Part shown: positions 15,013 to 22,312 of the stretch, in pieces | How positions within the stretch are numbered: position 1 is the first letter of the stretch | Layout: each line of letters begins with the position of its first letter | DNA from: Campylobacteraceae bacterium | GTDB taxonomy: Bacteria; Campylobacterota; Campylobacteria; Campylobacterales; Sulfurovaceae | Length of the DNA stretch: 23,310 nt | Reading direction: 5' to 3' | Assembly (NCBI GenBank): GCA_027079365.1 | Contig: JALWVW010000077.1 | Coordinates: 1-23,310 of the forward strand | Position numbers and translations under genes: made by a program | The notes under the pieces: generated by a model | The model's input: the letters and a program-made list of their open reading frames with translations, nothing else | What the model was told of the DNA's origin: nothing | Database searches by the model: none

Positions 15013-17156
15013 TGCATTCCCTTTATGATAAATTCAACACCTTCATCTCTGTTCTGGGCTGAGATCTCTCCCCCCATACTGTTCTCTATAATCATCTTGG
15101 TCATATAGAGCCCTATGCCTGTCCCTTTGTCTTCAAATTTGGTCGTAAAGTAAGGTTCAAACATTCTTTCCAATACTTCCAACTCTGCAAATCCTCCATT
15201 ATTATAGATACGGATAGTATCTTCTACTATAGTTATAGCAATTTTTCCTTGAAATTTCCCTTTTTGAGCCTTTTTTGTCACTATAGCGTCTTTCGCATTG
15301 GAGAGAATATTCAGAATCGCCTGTTTAAATTCATTTTCATAGCCATTGACTCTCAGAGGCTTTCCGCTTATCGTCACATCGATGCCGCTTTTTTCAAGCT
15401 GTGTACCCATGATTGAGAGGGTCGCCTCTATCGCCTCTGCTACACAGAAAGGTGCCTTCTCTTTGCTGGGCTGATAAAAATCTCTAAAATCATCGATTGT
15501 GTTGGACATATACTCGATCTGTGCTTTTGCTCTATTGACAAAGTCATCCATTTTCTCTTCGACAAATGCCTTGTCTTTGGCATTGTCACGGATGAAATAC
15601 AGGATCAGCGAGATATTGTTGAGCGGTTGCCGCCACTGATGCGCGATCGCTCCGATCATCTCTCCCATCGCTGCCATTTTATTTTGCTGGATGAGCATAC
15701 GGCGCTTCCGTTCATTTTTGGCCAGCTCTTTTTCTACCAGCGCTTTGAGTTTTTTGTCGGCCTGCTTCTTCTCATCGATATCCATACTCATCATCGAGAG
15801 CCTGATAGGTTTGCCATTTTTGTCCACAAAGGCCTTTCCGCGCCCCAGTACCCAGATGTAGTCTCCATTCTTCTTTTTGAGTCGATATTCGCAGATCAGA
15901 TGCTCTTTGTCCTCATCAGAGGTATGTGTCCGGATATCCTCTATCACCCGGTGTACATCTTCGGGGTGAATGATACTCAGCCAGTCATCATAGGATCTGA
16001 CATCCGCCCTCTCGTAGCCCAGCATATCCAGCCACTTTTTGGAAAAGAATGTCTTCTTTGTTCTGAAGTTTGTATCCCACAGTCCGTCATTGGAGGCAAT
16101 GACCGCCAGCTCATAGCGCTCTTTGAGGCTTTTGATCTGCCGGCTTTTTCTCTCCTCTCTGCGGTTGAATGCTGCAAAGATCTTTTTGATATAGTCCGAG
16201 AAAAGCACCGTAAATGCCAAAAGTACAATACCAGCCAGAATGATAGCGATCGCAAGACTGTTTCTGTGCTGGATCAGTCTGTTTTTGATCACGAGTATTT
16301 TTTGATCATACTGTTTCGTACCCACACCTTTTGTGTGGGCGATACCGATAGAGATATCATACTTTTCGATCCCGTAGAGAATACTGTCTGAAGGCATCGC
16401 ACCGTCCCTCTGCCATTTCATCTGGTTGTACAGATTGTAGACTTTTGCTCCTTCCTGGTCATGCAGCCAAAAATAATATCCTTTGGGGTTGTAGAGTCCG
16501 CTTGCGATCGCGTTGATGTAGGCAGTGGTCGTAAGGTTTTTAAAATAATCAATGGAGGAGAATGCACCAATATATATCCCCGCACGCTCATCCGTCACGA
16601 AGTAGCTCAGCTGTATGGTCTTGGTCAGATCATTTTTCCAGTACATCGCGGAGTCGTCACCCTGTGACTTCATGTACATCAGTGTGATATCGAGATGTCT
16701 TTTGCCGCGCTTGGAGCCGAAGATCAGTGTCCTGATACTGCGTGCCACTTTTTGCCCATGCAGGATGTTGAGTGCATTGTCAAAGAGTAGAAACCTGATA
16801 CCCCCTTGTGCCTCCATCTCTTTTATATAGCGTATCAGTTTGCGTTTTCTCTCTGAGCTGTTTTCGAGCCCCATACTGACACCTTTGAGTATATGGACAG
16901 ACCGTTTTAGTTTTGTTTCCACTTTGGAGAGGTTGTTTTTGACCTGTTTCTCTACGGAGTTGACATAGGTACTGAGGTGGTTTTTCTCTATAAATTTCTG
17001 CTGCTGGGTATAGAGTTTTATTTCGCTGTGCTCTTGGTATTGGGTGGTCAAAAAGAGGATGATCAGCGAAAGTATTATAAGCAGCCCGATAAACACAGGC
17101 GGTACATAGGTCAGGATCTTTTCGATATCGCTTAGTTTGTATATTCTTTTATGCAC
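15009..17156 (-). CDS. Membrane sensor histidine kinase with cache-like and PAS domains
   Basis: A 715-residue sensor kinase. Transmembrane helices at about 18-37 and 300-321 enclose a large extracytoplasmic domain that looks cache-like (GYYFWLHDQEGAKVYN near its end). A PAS_3-type domain spans about 346-465 (ASNDGLWDTNF, IHPEDVHRV, KNGDYIWVLG). The H-box GEMIGAIAHQWRQPLNN gives phosphoacceptor His506; the ATPase domain has NAKDAI (Asn620) and GTGIGLYMTK (about 678-687). I chose the GTG at 17154-17156 because GAGGAG lies 6 bases upstream and it gives a good N-terminal helix; the frame stays open 24 codons further inside modC. It overlaps the modC stop by 8 bases, so it is probably expressed with modC. 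Cache domains in this group often sense organic acids. Confidence 0.93.
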   Translation of the reverse strand: MHKRIYKLSDIEKILTYVPPVFIGLLIILSLIILFLTTQYQEHSEIKLYTQQQKFIEKNHLSTYVNSVEKQVKNNLSKVETKLKRSVHILKGVSMGLENSSERKRKLIRYIKEMEAQGGIRFLLFDNALNILHGQKVARSIRTLIFGSKRGKRHLDITLMYMKSQGDDSAMYWKNDLTKTIQLSYFVTDERAGIYIGAFSSIDYFKNLTTTAYINAIASGLYNPKGYYFWLHDQEGAKVYNLYNQMKWQRDGAMPSDSILYGIEKYDISIGIAHTKGVGTKQYDQKILVIKNRLIQHRNSLAIAIILAGIVLLAFTVLFSDYIKKIFAAFNRREERKSRQIKSLKERYELAVIASNDGLWDTNFRTKKTFFSKKWLDMLGYERADVRSYDDWLSIIHPEDVHRVIEDIRTHTSDEDKEHLICEYRLKKKNGDYIWVLGRGKAFVDKNGKPIRLSMMSMDIDEKKQADKKLKALVEKELAKNERKRRMLIQQNKMAAMGEMIGAIAHQWRQPLNNISLILYFIRDNAKDKAFVEEKMDDFVNRAKAQIEYMSNTIDDFRDFYQPSKEKAPFCVAEAIEATLSIMGTQLEKSGIDVTISGKPLRVNGYENEFKQAILNILSNAKDAIVTKKAQKGKFQGKIAITIVEDTIRIYNNGGFAELEVLERMFEPYFTTKFEDKGTGIGLYMTKMIIENSMGGEISAQNRDEGVEFIIKGMQ

Positions 17157-18027
17157 CGGTATCTCCTCTGTGTGACAGCCTGGAGAGCGTCGGAGCGAAG
17201 GCTTTGGTGCTGACACTGACCCTGTCACCTACACTGAGCATCTCGCCTTCGGCAGTACTGATCACCACCTCCACAATCTGCTGCCCGATCGCGATGATCG
17301 CCACAGCCACCACATCAGCAGGCACGATCTCCAGTACCTCTCCCTTGAAGGAGAACTTCTGGCTCCCGGTCGTACGCAGCAGCACCTCTTTGGGGATACC
17401 GTCTGCCACCACTTTCCCCTGCTCCAGCACCACTACCCGCTCCGCCATACGGTAGATCTCACTGGGCTCATGCGAGACCATCACCGTGGTCGTACCAAAC
17501 TCCCGATGCAGAGAGAGTATCTCCTGCTGGAGTGCCGCACGCATCACAGGATCGAGCGCAGAGAGCGGCTCATCGAGCAGTAGCAACTGCGGTCGCCCCA
17601 TCATCGCCCGACACAACGCTACCCGCTGCTGCTGCCCACCACTGAGGCTCTGTGGTTTCCTGCCTCTGAGCGGCAACAGTCCTGTCATCTCCATCAGCTT
17701 CTCCCCCAGCGCCTTGTCGCTACGCACATAGAGCAGATTTTCCTCCACCGTCATATGGGGAAACAACGCATAGGACTGAAACACCATCCCTACCCCTCGT
17801 TTCTGCGGTGGCAGTGACTTGCCGTCATCCAGCCATGCTTCCTCTCCCATCACGATCTGTCCCTGCGCCGCCTCCAGCCCTGCCAATACTCTAAGCAATG
17901 TCGTCTTGCCACTCCCACTCACCCCAGAAAGCGCCACAAAAGCACCCTGCGCTATCGTCAGGTCGATGTCTAGGGTCATCTCTGCTGTGGTGCCATGGAG
18001 GGGCTTGGTGATGTTTATGGTTAGCAT
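17149..18027 (-). CDS. modC: Molybdate ABC transporter ATP-binding protein
   Basis: A 292-residue ABC ATPase. Walker A is GVSGSGKTT (35-43), Q-loop VFQSYALFPH, signature LSGGQQQR (128-135), Walker B LLLLDE (148-153) and the switch His in MVSHEPSE. The C-terminal 60 residues form a single TOBE/Mop-like domain, shorter than the double one of E. coli ModC. It powers import of molybdate through ModB. The ATG has AAGGAG 5 bases upstream. Unusually, modB ends 1.1 kb upstream, separated by a REP/transposase island, whereas these genes normally touch. Its end overlaps the sensor kinase start. Confidence 0.92.
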   Translation of the reverse strand: MLTINITKPLHGTTAEMTLDIDLTIAQGAFVALSGVSGSGKTTLLRVLAGLEAAQGQIVMGEEAWLDDGKSLPPQKRGVGMVFQSYALFPHMTVEENLLYVRSDKALGEKLMEMTGLLPLRGRKPQSLSGGQQQRVALCRAMMGRPQLLLLDEPLSALDPVMRAALQQEILSLHREFGTTTVMVSHEPSEIYRMAERVVVLEQGKVVADGIPKEVLLRTTGSQKFSFKGEVLEIVPADVVAVAIIAIGQQIVEVVISTAEGEMLSVGDRVSVSTKAFAPTLSRLSHRGDTGA

Positions 18028-18091
18028 AGTGGCTCCTTGCGGGCATGGTTAAATAGTGAAGTAAGTGTACCATCCCCCTGCTTGCATCCCC

Positions 18092-18115
18092 GTAGGGTGC
18101 GTTTGCCAACGCACC
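18092..18115 (+). repeat. REP1
   Basis: GTAG followed by an 8-base perfect stem GGTGCGTT/AACGCACC with loop TGCC. It lies 65 bases upstream of the modC start, in its probable leader. Confidence 0.7.
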
Positions 18116-18192
18116 AAATATTCATTATCACAGTAGCTTCTCCACCCACAGACAAACCAGCTCCATGCTTTCCCCTTGTAATCGATATGATA

Positions 18193-18198
18193 ATTATA
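18193..18198 (-). promoter_or_regulatory. Possible -10 box for modC at the island edge
   Basis: TATAAT on the minus strand, next to REP2 and about 166 bases before the modC start. No convincing -35 box is found at 16-18 bases. If used, it would give modC a new promoter carried by the island and a leader containing REP1. Confidence 0.25.
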
Positions 18199-18209
18199 GC
18201 CAAATTTGT

Positions 18210-18235
18210 GGTGTTCTCTGGGGACAACACCCCAC
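18210..18235 (-). repeat. REP2 (degenerate)
   Basis: Minus strand: GTGG in place of GTAG, then GGTGTT/AACACC stem with a 10-base loop. Its outer flank ATTTGTGGT is shared with REP7, suggesting common origin. Confidence 0.6.
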
Positions 18236-18274
18236 GGTATTATGCAATTTGAATTTTACTATAACTCGCCATTG

Positions 18275-18300
18275 GTAGGGTGTTGTACCCTTACAACACC
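18275..18300 (+). repeat. REP3
   Basis: GTAG, 9-base perfect stem GGTGTTGTA/TACAACACC, loop CCCT. Identical to REP6, and identity continues 11 bases downstream. Forms an inverted pair with REP4 across 60 bases. Confidence 0.85.
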
Positions 18301-18360
18301 GATAATTTGAACGGCTGAAACGGTAACAAAATTTAATATGCACGCTATATTGACATTGAC

Positions 18361-18386
18361 GGTGTTGTGAGGGCACAACACCCTAC
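18361..18386 (-). repeat. REP4
   Basis: Minus strand: GTAG, 9-base perfect stem GGTGTTGTG/CACAACACC, loop CCCT. It lies 63 bases upstream of the transposase start codon, adjacent to its probable promoter. Confidence 0.85.
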
Positions 18387-18403
18387 ACACATAATATGAC
18401 AAT

Positions 18404-18432
18404 TTGACATATTTTTAATACATTATTACCAT
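18404..18432 (+). promoter_or_regulatory. Probable RAYT promoter
   Basis: A perfect -35 TTGACA (18404-18409) and a -10-like TACCAT (18427-18432) with 17-base spacing. Transcription would begin near 18439, after the first ATG (18435) and about 10 bases before the ATG at 18450. This favours the second start and a very short leader without a Shine-Dalgarno. Confidence 0.5.
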
Positions 18433-18449
18433 CTATGCTATTATCTCAT

Positions 18450-18929
18450 ATGTCGAATTATAAACGAATATATCTTGATGGGTATAGCTATTTTATCACC
18501 ATGGTTACACAAGGAAGAAATCCTATACTCGTAGACCATATTACGCTTCTGCGTGATAGCTTCAAGCGGAGCAAACAACGGTATGATTGCCAGCTAGATG
18601 CTATTGTCATTTTACCTGACCATATCCATATGATACTCACACCCAAAAACCCTCACGAATACTCCAAAATTATCACCCGTATCAAGCGAAGTTTTGTGTA
18701 TGGGCTAGATGCATCACTCAAAGAAAAAGCCAAACTACATCTAAGCTCCTCCAGCTACAAACGCAAACTCTCAGGCATCTGGCAAAAAAGATTTTACGAA
18801 CATACCATAAGGGATGAAAAGGACTGGTTTGAAAAGATGCACTACATACAACACAACGCTGTCAAGCATGCCTATGTCGACACATGGGAGGATTGGAAAT
18901 ATTCATCATTCGCAAAAAAACCGTATTGA
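18450..18929 (+). CDS. REP-associated tyrosine transposase (RAYT, TnpA-REP / Y1 family)
   Basis: A 159-residue single-domain HUH transposase. The metal-binding HxH is His58 and His60 in PDHIHMIL; the probable nucleophile is Tyr132 in HYIQHNAVK; family motifs WQKRFYEHTIRDEKD (111-125) and DWKYSSF near the end are present, as is the usual N-terminus MSNYKRIYL with YSYFITMVT. Such proteins cleave single-stranded REP hairpins and are thought to have spread them; the E. coli protein recognises GTAG at the hairpin base. I chose the ATG at 18450 over 18435 from homology-like start and promoter position. REP5 starts one base after its stop. It is intact by eye, AT-richer than its neighbours, and opposite in strand to the mod genes. 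Confidence 0.93.
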   Translation: MSNYKRIYLDGYSYFITMVTQGRNPILVDHITLLRDSFKRSKQRYDCQLDAIVILPDHIHMILTPKNPHEYSKIITRIKRSFVYGLDASLKEKAKLHLSSSSYKRKLSGIWQKRFYEHTIRDEKDWFEKMHYIQHNAVKHAYVDTWEDWKYSSFAKKPY

Positions 18930-18930
18930 T

Positions 18931-18956
18931 GGTGTTGTCATGGGACAACACCCTAC
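18931..18956 (-). repeat. REP5
   Basis: Minus strand: GTAG, 9-base perfect stem GGTGTTGTC/GACAACACC, loop CCAT. It begins one base after the transposase TGA and could protect the 3' end of that mRNA. Confidence 0.85.
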
Positions 18957-18995
18957 CAAAACCCACCATCATTAAATTCATTCCTTATATCAACC

Positions 18996-19021
18996 GTAGG
19001 GTGTTGTACCCTTACAACACC
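18996..19021 (+). repeat. REP6
   Basis: GTAG, stem GGTGTTGTA/TACAACACC, loop CCCT; identical to REP3 including the following GATAATTTGAA. Inverted pair with REP7 across 58 bases. Confidence 0.85.
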
Positions 19022-19079
19022 GATAATTTGAATGGCGAGCATATTCATAAATGCATCATATTATGTCATTCACATTTGT

Positions 19080-19105
19080 GGTATTATGGAGGCACGACAC
19101 CCTAC
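19080..19105 (-). repeat. REP7 (decayed), fused to a partial REP
   Basis: Minus strand: GTAG, stem GGTGTCGTG against CATAATACC with G-T pairs and one mismatch, loop CCTC. At 19103-19119 the bases TACAACACCGATAATTT repeat the right half and tail of REP3/REP6, so a truncated third copy is joined here. Confidence 0.7.
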
Positions 19106-19150
19106 AACACCGATAATTTAACAGTATGCATATCTCAATATTAAATGCCC

Positions 19151-19843
19151 CTACACCCCAATCCCACGCCGTTGCCGTCCATTGAAGAGATAGACCGTCA
19201 ATAACACCAGGAAACTCACTGCTACCATGATGCCGCTGTAGATATGGGCTGAGGCATAGTCCATCGTCTCTACCATCTCGTAGATGGCTACGGAGGCGAC
19301 TTTGGTCTCATCAGGGATGGAGCCTCCCACCATGAGGACGACACCAAACTCCCCTACCGTGTGGGCGAAGGTAATGATGAGTGCAGAGAGCAGCGCGGGT
19401 TTGATATTGGGCAGGGCGACTCGGAAGAGGGTCTGGAGTCTGCTCTTGCCACTGACATAGGAGGCCTCCAGCATCTGTCTGTCCAGTGTCTCAAATCCTC
19501 CCTGAAGTGGCTGCACCATAAAGGGGAGTGAGTAGAAGCAGCTTGCTACCACCAAGCCTGTGAAGTTAAAGACCAGACTCACATCAAAGGTCTCTTTGAA
19601 AAATGCCCCCAGTGGGGAGTGTTGTGAAAGGGCGATGAGGAGATAGAACCCCAGTACCGAAGGAGGCAGTACGATCGGCAGTGCGGTGACTGCTTCGAGG
19701 AAGGGTTTGGTACGTGATCTGGTCTGAGAGAGATACCATGCCAGAGGGAGGCTGATAGTAAACAATATCAGCGTCACCACCCCTGCCAGCTTGAAAGAGA
19801 GAAAAAATGGAGTAAAGTTCATAGTTGTTAATATCTCAGTCAT
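19151..19843 (-). CDS. modB: Molybdate ABC transporter permease
   Basis: A 230-residue inner-membrane permease of the CysTW/ModB type with about five hydrophobic segments (for example LAGVVTLILFTISLPLAWYL and LPIVLPPSVLGFYLLIAL). The cytoplasmic EAA-type loop that docks with ModC reads EASYVSGKSRLQTLFRVALP, followed by FAHTVGEFGVVLMVGG, typical of ModB. The ATG overlaps the TGA of the TOBE gene (ATGA) and has GAGG 7 bases upstream; an ATG seven codons later is less likely. Its stop is followed not by modC but by the REP/RAYT island. Confidence 0.93.
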   Translation of the reverse strand: MTEILTTMNFTPFFLSFKLAGVVTLILFTISLPLAWYLSQTRSRTKPFLEAVTALPIVLPPSVLGFYLLIALSQHSPLGAFFKETFDVSLVFNFTGLVVASCFYSLPFMVQPLQGGFETLDRQMLEASYVSGKSRLQTLFRVALPNIKPALLSALIITFAHTVGEFGVVLMVGGSIPDETKVASVAIYEMVETMDYASAHIYSGIMVAVSFLVLLTVYLFNGRQRRGIGV

Positions 19844-20250
19844 TTAACTACCTCTACGATAGAGAGTTCACTCGCCTTGATGAGCATCGTCACCGCTTCT
19901 CCTGCTGTCAATCTCATACGCTCTGCAGAGCCTCTGGTGATGATCGATTCGAGCCTGTATCCCTCTGCATCCAGCCCGATGCTACTCAGCAGTTTGCCTT
20001 GTTTTACATTGGTAATCGTAGCAGGAATGAGATTGGTATAGCTGACACTCTCGGCAAAGGATGCCGTAGAGGTTTTTGCCAAGGCGATATAGGTGGACTT
20101 GATAGTGAGTATCACCACACACCCTACCCTCACCTCTGCGCCAAGCTCCAGACTCATCATCCGAAGCTGGGTACCCTCAAAATCAAAGGTCACGATATGC
20201 AGGCTCCCCTCTGACTCTATCTGTGTGATGGTGGCTTGGAATCGGTTCAT
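19840..20250 (-). CDS. Stand-alone TOBE / Mop-like molybdate-binding protein
   Basis: A 136-residue cytoplasmic protein made of two Mop-like halves (about 1-66 and 68-135). The second half is the clearer TOBE unit (NLIPATITNVKQGKLLSSIGLD, then AGEAVTMLIKASEL). Such proteins bind molybdate or tungstate as oligomers and may buffer or sense the oxyanion. A gene of this kind between modA and modB is what I recall from the Campylobacter mod locus. There is no ModE-type DNA-binding domain. It overlaps both neighbours by ATGA, so it is translated with them. Confidence 0.85.
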   Translation of the reverse strand: MNRFQATITQIESEGSLHIVTFDFEGTQLRMMSLELGAEVRVGCVVILTIKSTYIALAKTSTASFAESVSYTNLIPATITNVKQGKLLSSIGLDAEGYRLESIITRGSAERMRLTAGEAVTMLIKASELSIVEVVK

Positions 20251-21044
20251 GGCAGGGTGTATCCGTAAGCTTGAAGTATCTTGCCTGCTTCAGGGCTCAG
20301 CATATAGTCATACCAGGATCTGACCTCGGCATTGGCTTTGGCAGTGCTGAGGATCACCATCCCCTGATCTATGGGGGTATAAAGCTTGGGATCTACTGCG
20401 ATCCACTGTTTGCCTTCCTTGTACTGTGTCATACGGGGGCTACAGAGAGAAGAGCGGGCGATGAAGCCACTGTCCGCAGCTGTCACCGTATGCGCCACCG
20501 TCTGAGAGATCGACTCGCCATAGACAAACTTTGGCCGGAGCTTCTCCAGCAAGCCTGCTTTGCGAAGGACTTCGAAAGAGGCTTTGCCGTAGGGGGCAGT
20601 TTTGGGGTTGGCAATGGCGATGGTATGGATAGTGGGAGAGGTGAGTATCTCCAAACCCCTGGAGAAATCCCTCTCCTCCATACTCAAAAGCGCCAGCGCC
20701 CCTCGTGCATAGATACGGGGCTTGTCTGTTGCCAATCCTTCATTGTAGAGTGCTTGAGGGTATGCCATATCTGCTGCCATGAGCAGATCATAGGGGGCAC
20801 CGTGGCGTACCTGGGCCACCAGCTTGCCTGTACCGCCCAGTGTAACTTGGACTTTGGTATCGGAATGTGTGCGTGTAAATGTCTGGACAAGCTTCGGGAT
20901 CGCATAGCTGACATTGGCTGCTACAGCGATACGAATGGTGCCTGCCTGAACTGAAAAGACAGAAAGAAATATCAAAAATAATGATCTCAATGCAATGCTC
21001 TTTTGGTTTTTGTTATTATACCTTATTAACCTAATCCCTCGCAT
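20247..21044 (-). CDS. modA: Molybdate-binding periplasmic protein
   Basis: A 265-residue solute-binding protein. After a basic N-region, the hydrophobic signal RSLFLIFLSVFSVQA leads into GTIRIAVAANVSYAIPKL, the ModA mature start; LGGTGKLVAQVRHGAPYDLLMAAD and the late IDQGMVIL stretch are typical. It captures molybdate for ModBC. The ATG at 21042-21044 lies inside the end of comF (14-base overlap) and has no ribosome site; a TTG at 20988-20990 with AAGAG upstream would give 247 residues and a more standard signal peptide, so the true start is open. The stop overlaps the TOBE gene. Confidence 0.92.
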   Translation of the reverse strand: MRGIRLIRYNNKNQKSIALRSLFLIFLSVFSVQAGTIRIAVAANVSYAIPKLVQTFTRTHSDTKVQVTLGGTGKLVAQVRHGAPYDLLMAADMAYPQALYNEGLATDKPRIYARGALALLSMEERDFSRGLEILTSPTIHTIAIANPKTAPYGKASFEVLRKAGLLEKLRPKFVYGESISQTVAHTVTAADSGFIARSSLCSPRMTQYKEGKQWIAVDPKLYTPIDQGMVILSTAKANAEVRSWYDYMLSPEAGKILQAYGYTLP

Positions 21045-21606
21045 CTGCCAGCGTCAAGGCAAACAGTACCTCTACCCCATGTCTCTCTAGCTCCTGCTGT
21101 GCCTCCTGGAGCGTCACCCCTGTGGTGATAATATCATCGATCAAGATCACTTCGATTCCTGCCTCTCCCGTATAGCGAAAGTCTCGGGGATGCTCGAGCC
21201 TGAACTGTAGAGATTTGCCCGCATAATGCACCCTGTTTTGTGCCAGCAGTGCGGTGTGTGCCGGTATGATCTTGTGGCTTTTGGCATAGTGAGAGAGCAG
21301 TGCGGTGTGGGCATAACCATGCGTTACCTGCTCATCGATAGCCAGCAGTGTTACCGGCATATCAATGTGCGAGGCAAAATCATCCAAAAAAGGCTTGAAA
21401 AATGCTTTGGAAAAGTAGCGGTAGAGACGGTAGCCAGCAGGTGTATGTTTCGTCAGAAGAAAAGGCTCGATATTTTTATATTTGAAGAGGCTGACTACCT
21501 CTAGCGTACCGACCTTGCGTCGGGTGGTAGTCGGGACGAAGAGCCGTGCATGGCAATCAGCGCAGATCACCCGCCAGGAGAGCCTGTGACAGCTGAGACA
21601 GCGCAT
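21031..21606 (-). CDS. comF: ComF-family phosphoribosyltransferase-like protein
   Basis: A 191-residue ComF/GntX-type protein. Four cysteines at 3, 6, 15 and 18 (CLSC, CADC) form the N-terminal zinc ribbon, and the PRPP-binding loop VILIDDIITTGVT is at 153-165. ComF proteins help take single-stranded DNA into the cytoplasm during natural transformation; the phosphoribosyltransferase activity is unproven. The start overlaps the cysE stop by one base (TAATG), so it is co-translated within this run of genes. Confidence 0.88.
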   Translation of the reverse strand: MRCLSCHRLSWRVICADCHARLFVPTTTRRKVGTLEVVSLFKYKNIEPFLLTKHTPAGYRLYRYFSKAFFKPFLDDFASHIDMPVTLLAIDEQVTHGYAHTALLSHYAKSHKIIPAHTALLAQNRVHYAGKSLQFRLEHPRDFRYTGEAGIEVILIDDIITTGVTLQEAQQELERHGVEVLFALTLADARD

Positions 21607-22310
21607 TATGCCTCCATGGATCTGAGAAATGCCTTGTAGATCTCTTCGAGCTCATGGTCCTCTTTTTTCATGGTCTCCATATCGCCTGACTGTATCGTAT
21701 GCTCCAACACCGCAATCCGTTTGATCAGGTATTCAAAAAGTTCCTTGTTGATATCAGGCATGATATTGTGACTGAGTGGTACTTTGCCGTCTATCCGCTT
21801 GGTCATGTGCGCAGGCACACCCACTGCGGTACACTCTGCATCTACATCATTGACCACGACAGAGTTGGCACCAACCTTGGCCTCTCTGCCTATGGTGATA
21901 TTGCCCAGTACCTTGGCACCGGCACCGATCACGGCACCATCTTCTATCGTGGGGTGTCGTTTGCCATGCGAGAGGCTGACACCGCCCAGAGTCACCTGCT
22001 GATAGATCAGGACATCATTGCCCACGATCGCGGTCTCTCCGATCACTACCCCTGTGGCGTGGTCGATAAACACCCGCCTGCCTATCTGGGCACCGGGGTG
22101 GATATCTACCCCGGTAAGCAGTCGAGAGAGTCCAGAGATAAAGCGGCCCATCAGTCTAAATCCCTTCCCAAAGAGCAGGTGTGCAAAACGGTGAAAAAAG
22201 AGTGCCCAAAGCCCCGGATAATTAAAAAGAAGCTCAAAACGGGAACGCAAGGCTGGGTCACACTGCTTGACCGTCTGAAAATCCTCTTTTATCAGTGCAA
22301 AAAGCCCCAT
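21606..22310 (-). CDS. cysE: Serine O-acetyltransferase
   Basis: A 234-residue enzyme that acetylates L-serine from acetyl-CoA, the first step of cysteine synthesis. An N-terminal helical part (1-65) is followed by left-handed beta-helix hexapeptide repeats (IGRRVF, VVIGETAIVGNDV, IGAGAKVLGNITIG). The catalytic pair is Asp69 in GVDIHPGA and His84 in FIDHATG, 15 apart as in E. coli (143/158). The N-terminal domain is short, as in EpsC-like forms, and the C-terminal 40 residues form a charged helix. The start is two bases after the speA stop, with AAGG upstream inside speA. Confidence 0.94.
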   Translation of the reverse strand: MGLFALIKEDFQTVKQCDPALRSRFELLFNYPGLWALFFHRFAHLLFGKGFRLMGRFISGLSRLLTGVDIHPGAQIGRRVFIDHATGVVIGETAIVGNDVLIYQQVTLGGVSLSHGKRHPTIEDGAVIGAGAKVLGNITIGREAKVGANSVVVNDVDAECTAVGVPAHMTKRIDGKVPLSHNIMPDINKELFEYLIKRIAVLEHTIQSGDMETMKKEDHELEEIYKAFLRSMEA

Positions 22311-22312
22311 CC

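Larger units (their letters stand above)
18028..19150. mobile_element. REP/RAYT island inserted between modB and modC
   Basis: The 1.1 kb between modB and modC contains a RAYT transposase gene and seven GTAG-headed hairpins. The order is REP1(+), REP2(-), REP3(+), REP4(-), transposase(+), REP5(-), REP6(+), REP7(-). REP3/REP4 and REP6/REP7 are inverted pairs with 60- and 58-base spacers, like BIMEs on either side of a RAYT. REP3 and REP6 share 37 identical bases continuing past the hairpin (GATAATTTGAA). No terminal inverted repeats or target-site duplication of a classical transposon are evident, so the exact element boundaries are unknown; the limits given are simply the gene ends. 18116-18209 holds nothing else that I recognise except a possible -10 box. 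Confidence 0.8.

Noticed and set aside
14323..15108. Plus-strand open frame of 261 codons
   Set aside because: Antisense to the response regulator, which has intact receiver and DNA-binding motifs.
15627..16391. Plus-strand open frame of 254 codons
   Set aside because: Antisense to the PAS and H-box regions of the sensor kinase; no family resemblance.
17157..17228. Longer start of the sensor kinase inside modC
   Set aside because: The GTG at 17156 has GAGGAG at ideal spacing and leads directly into a normal kinase N-terminus; the extension merely overlaps modC in another frame.
18092..19119. CRISPR array or tandem repeat
   Set aside because: Repeats alternate in orientation, differ in stem sequence, and have irregular spacing around a transposase gene; this is REP/BIME organisation.
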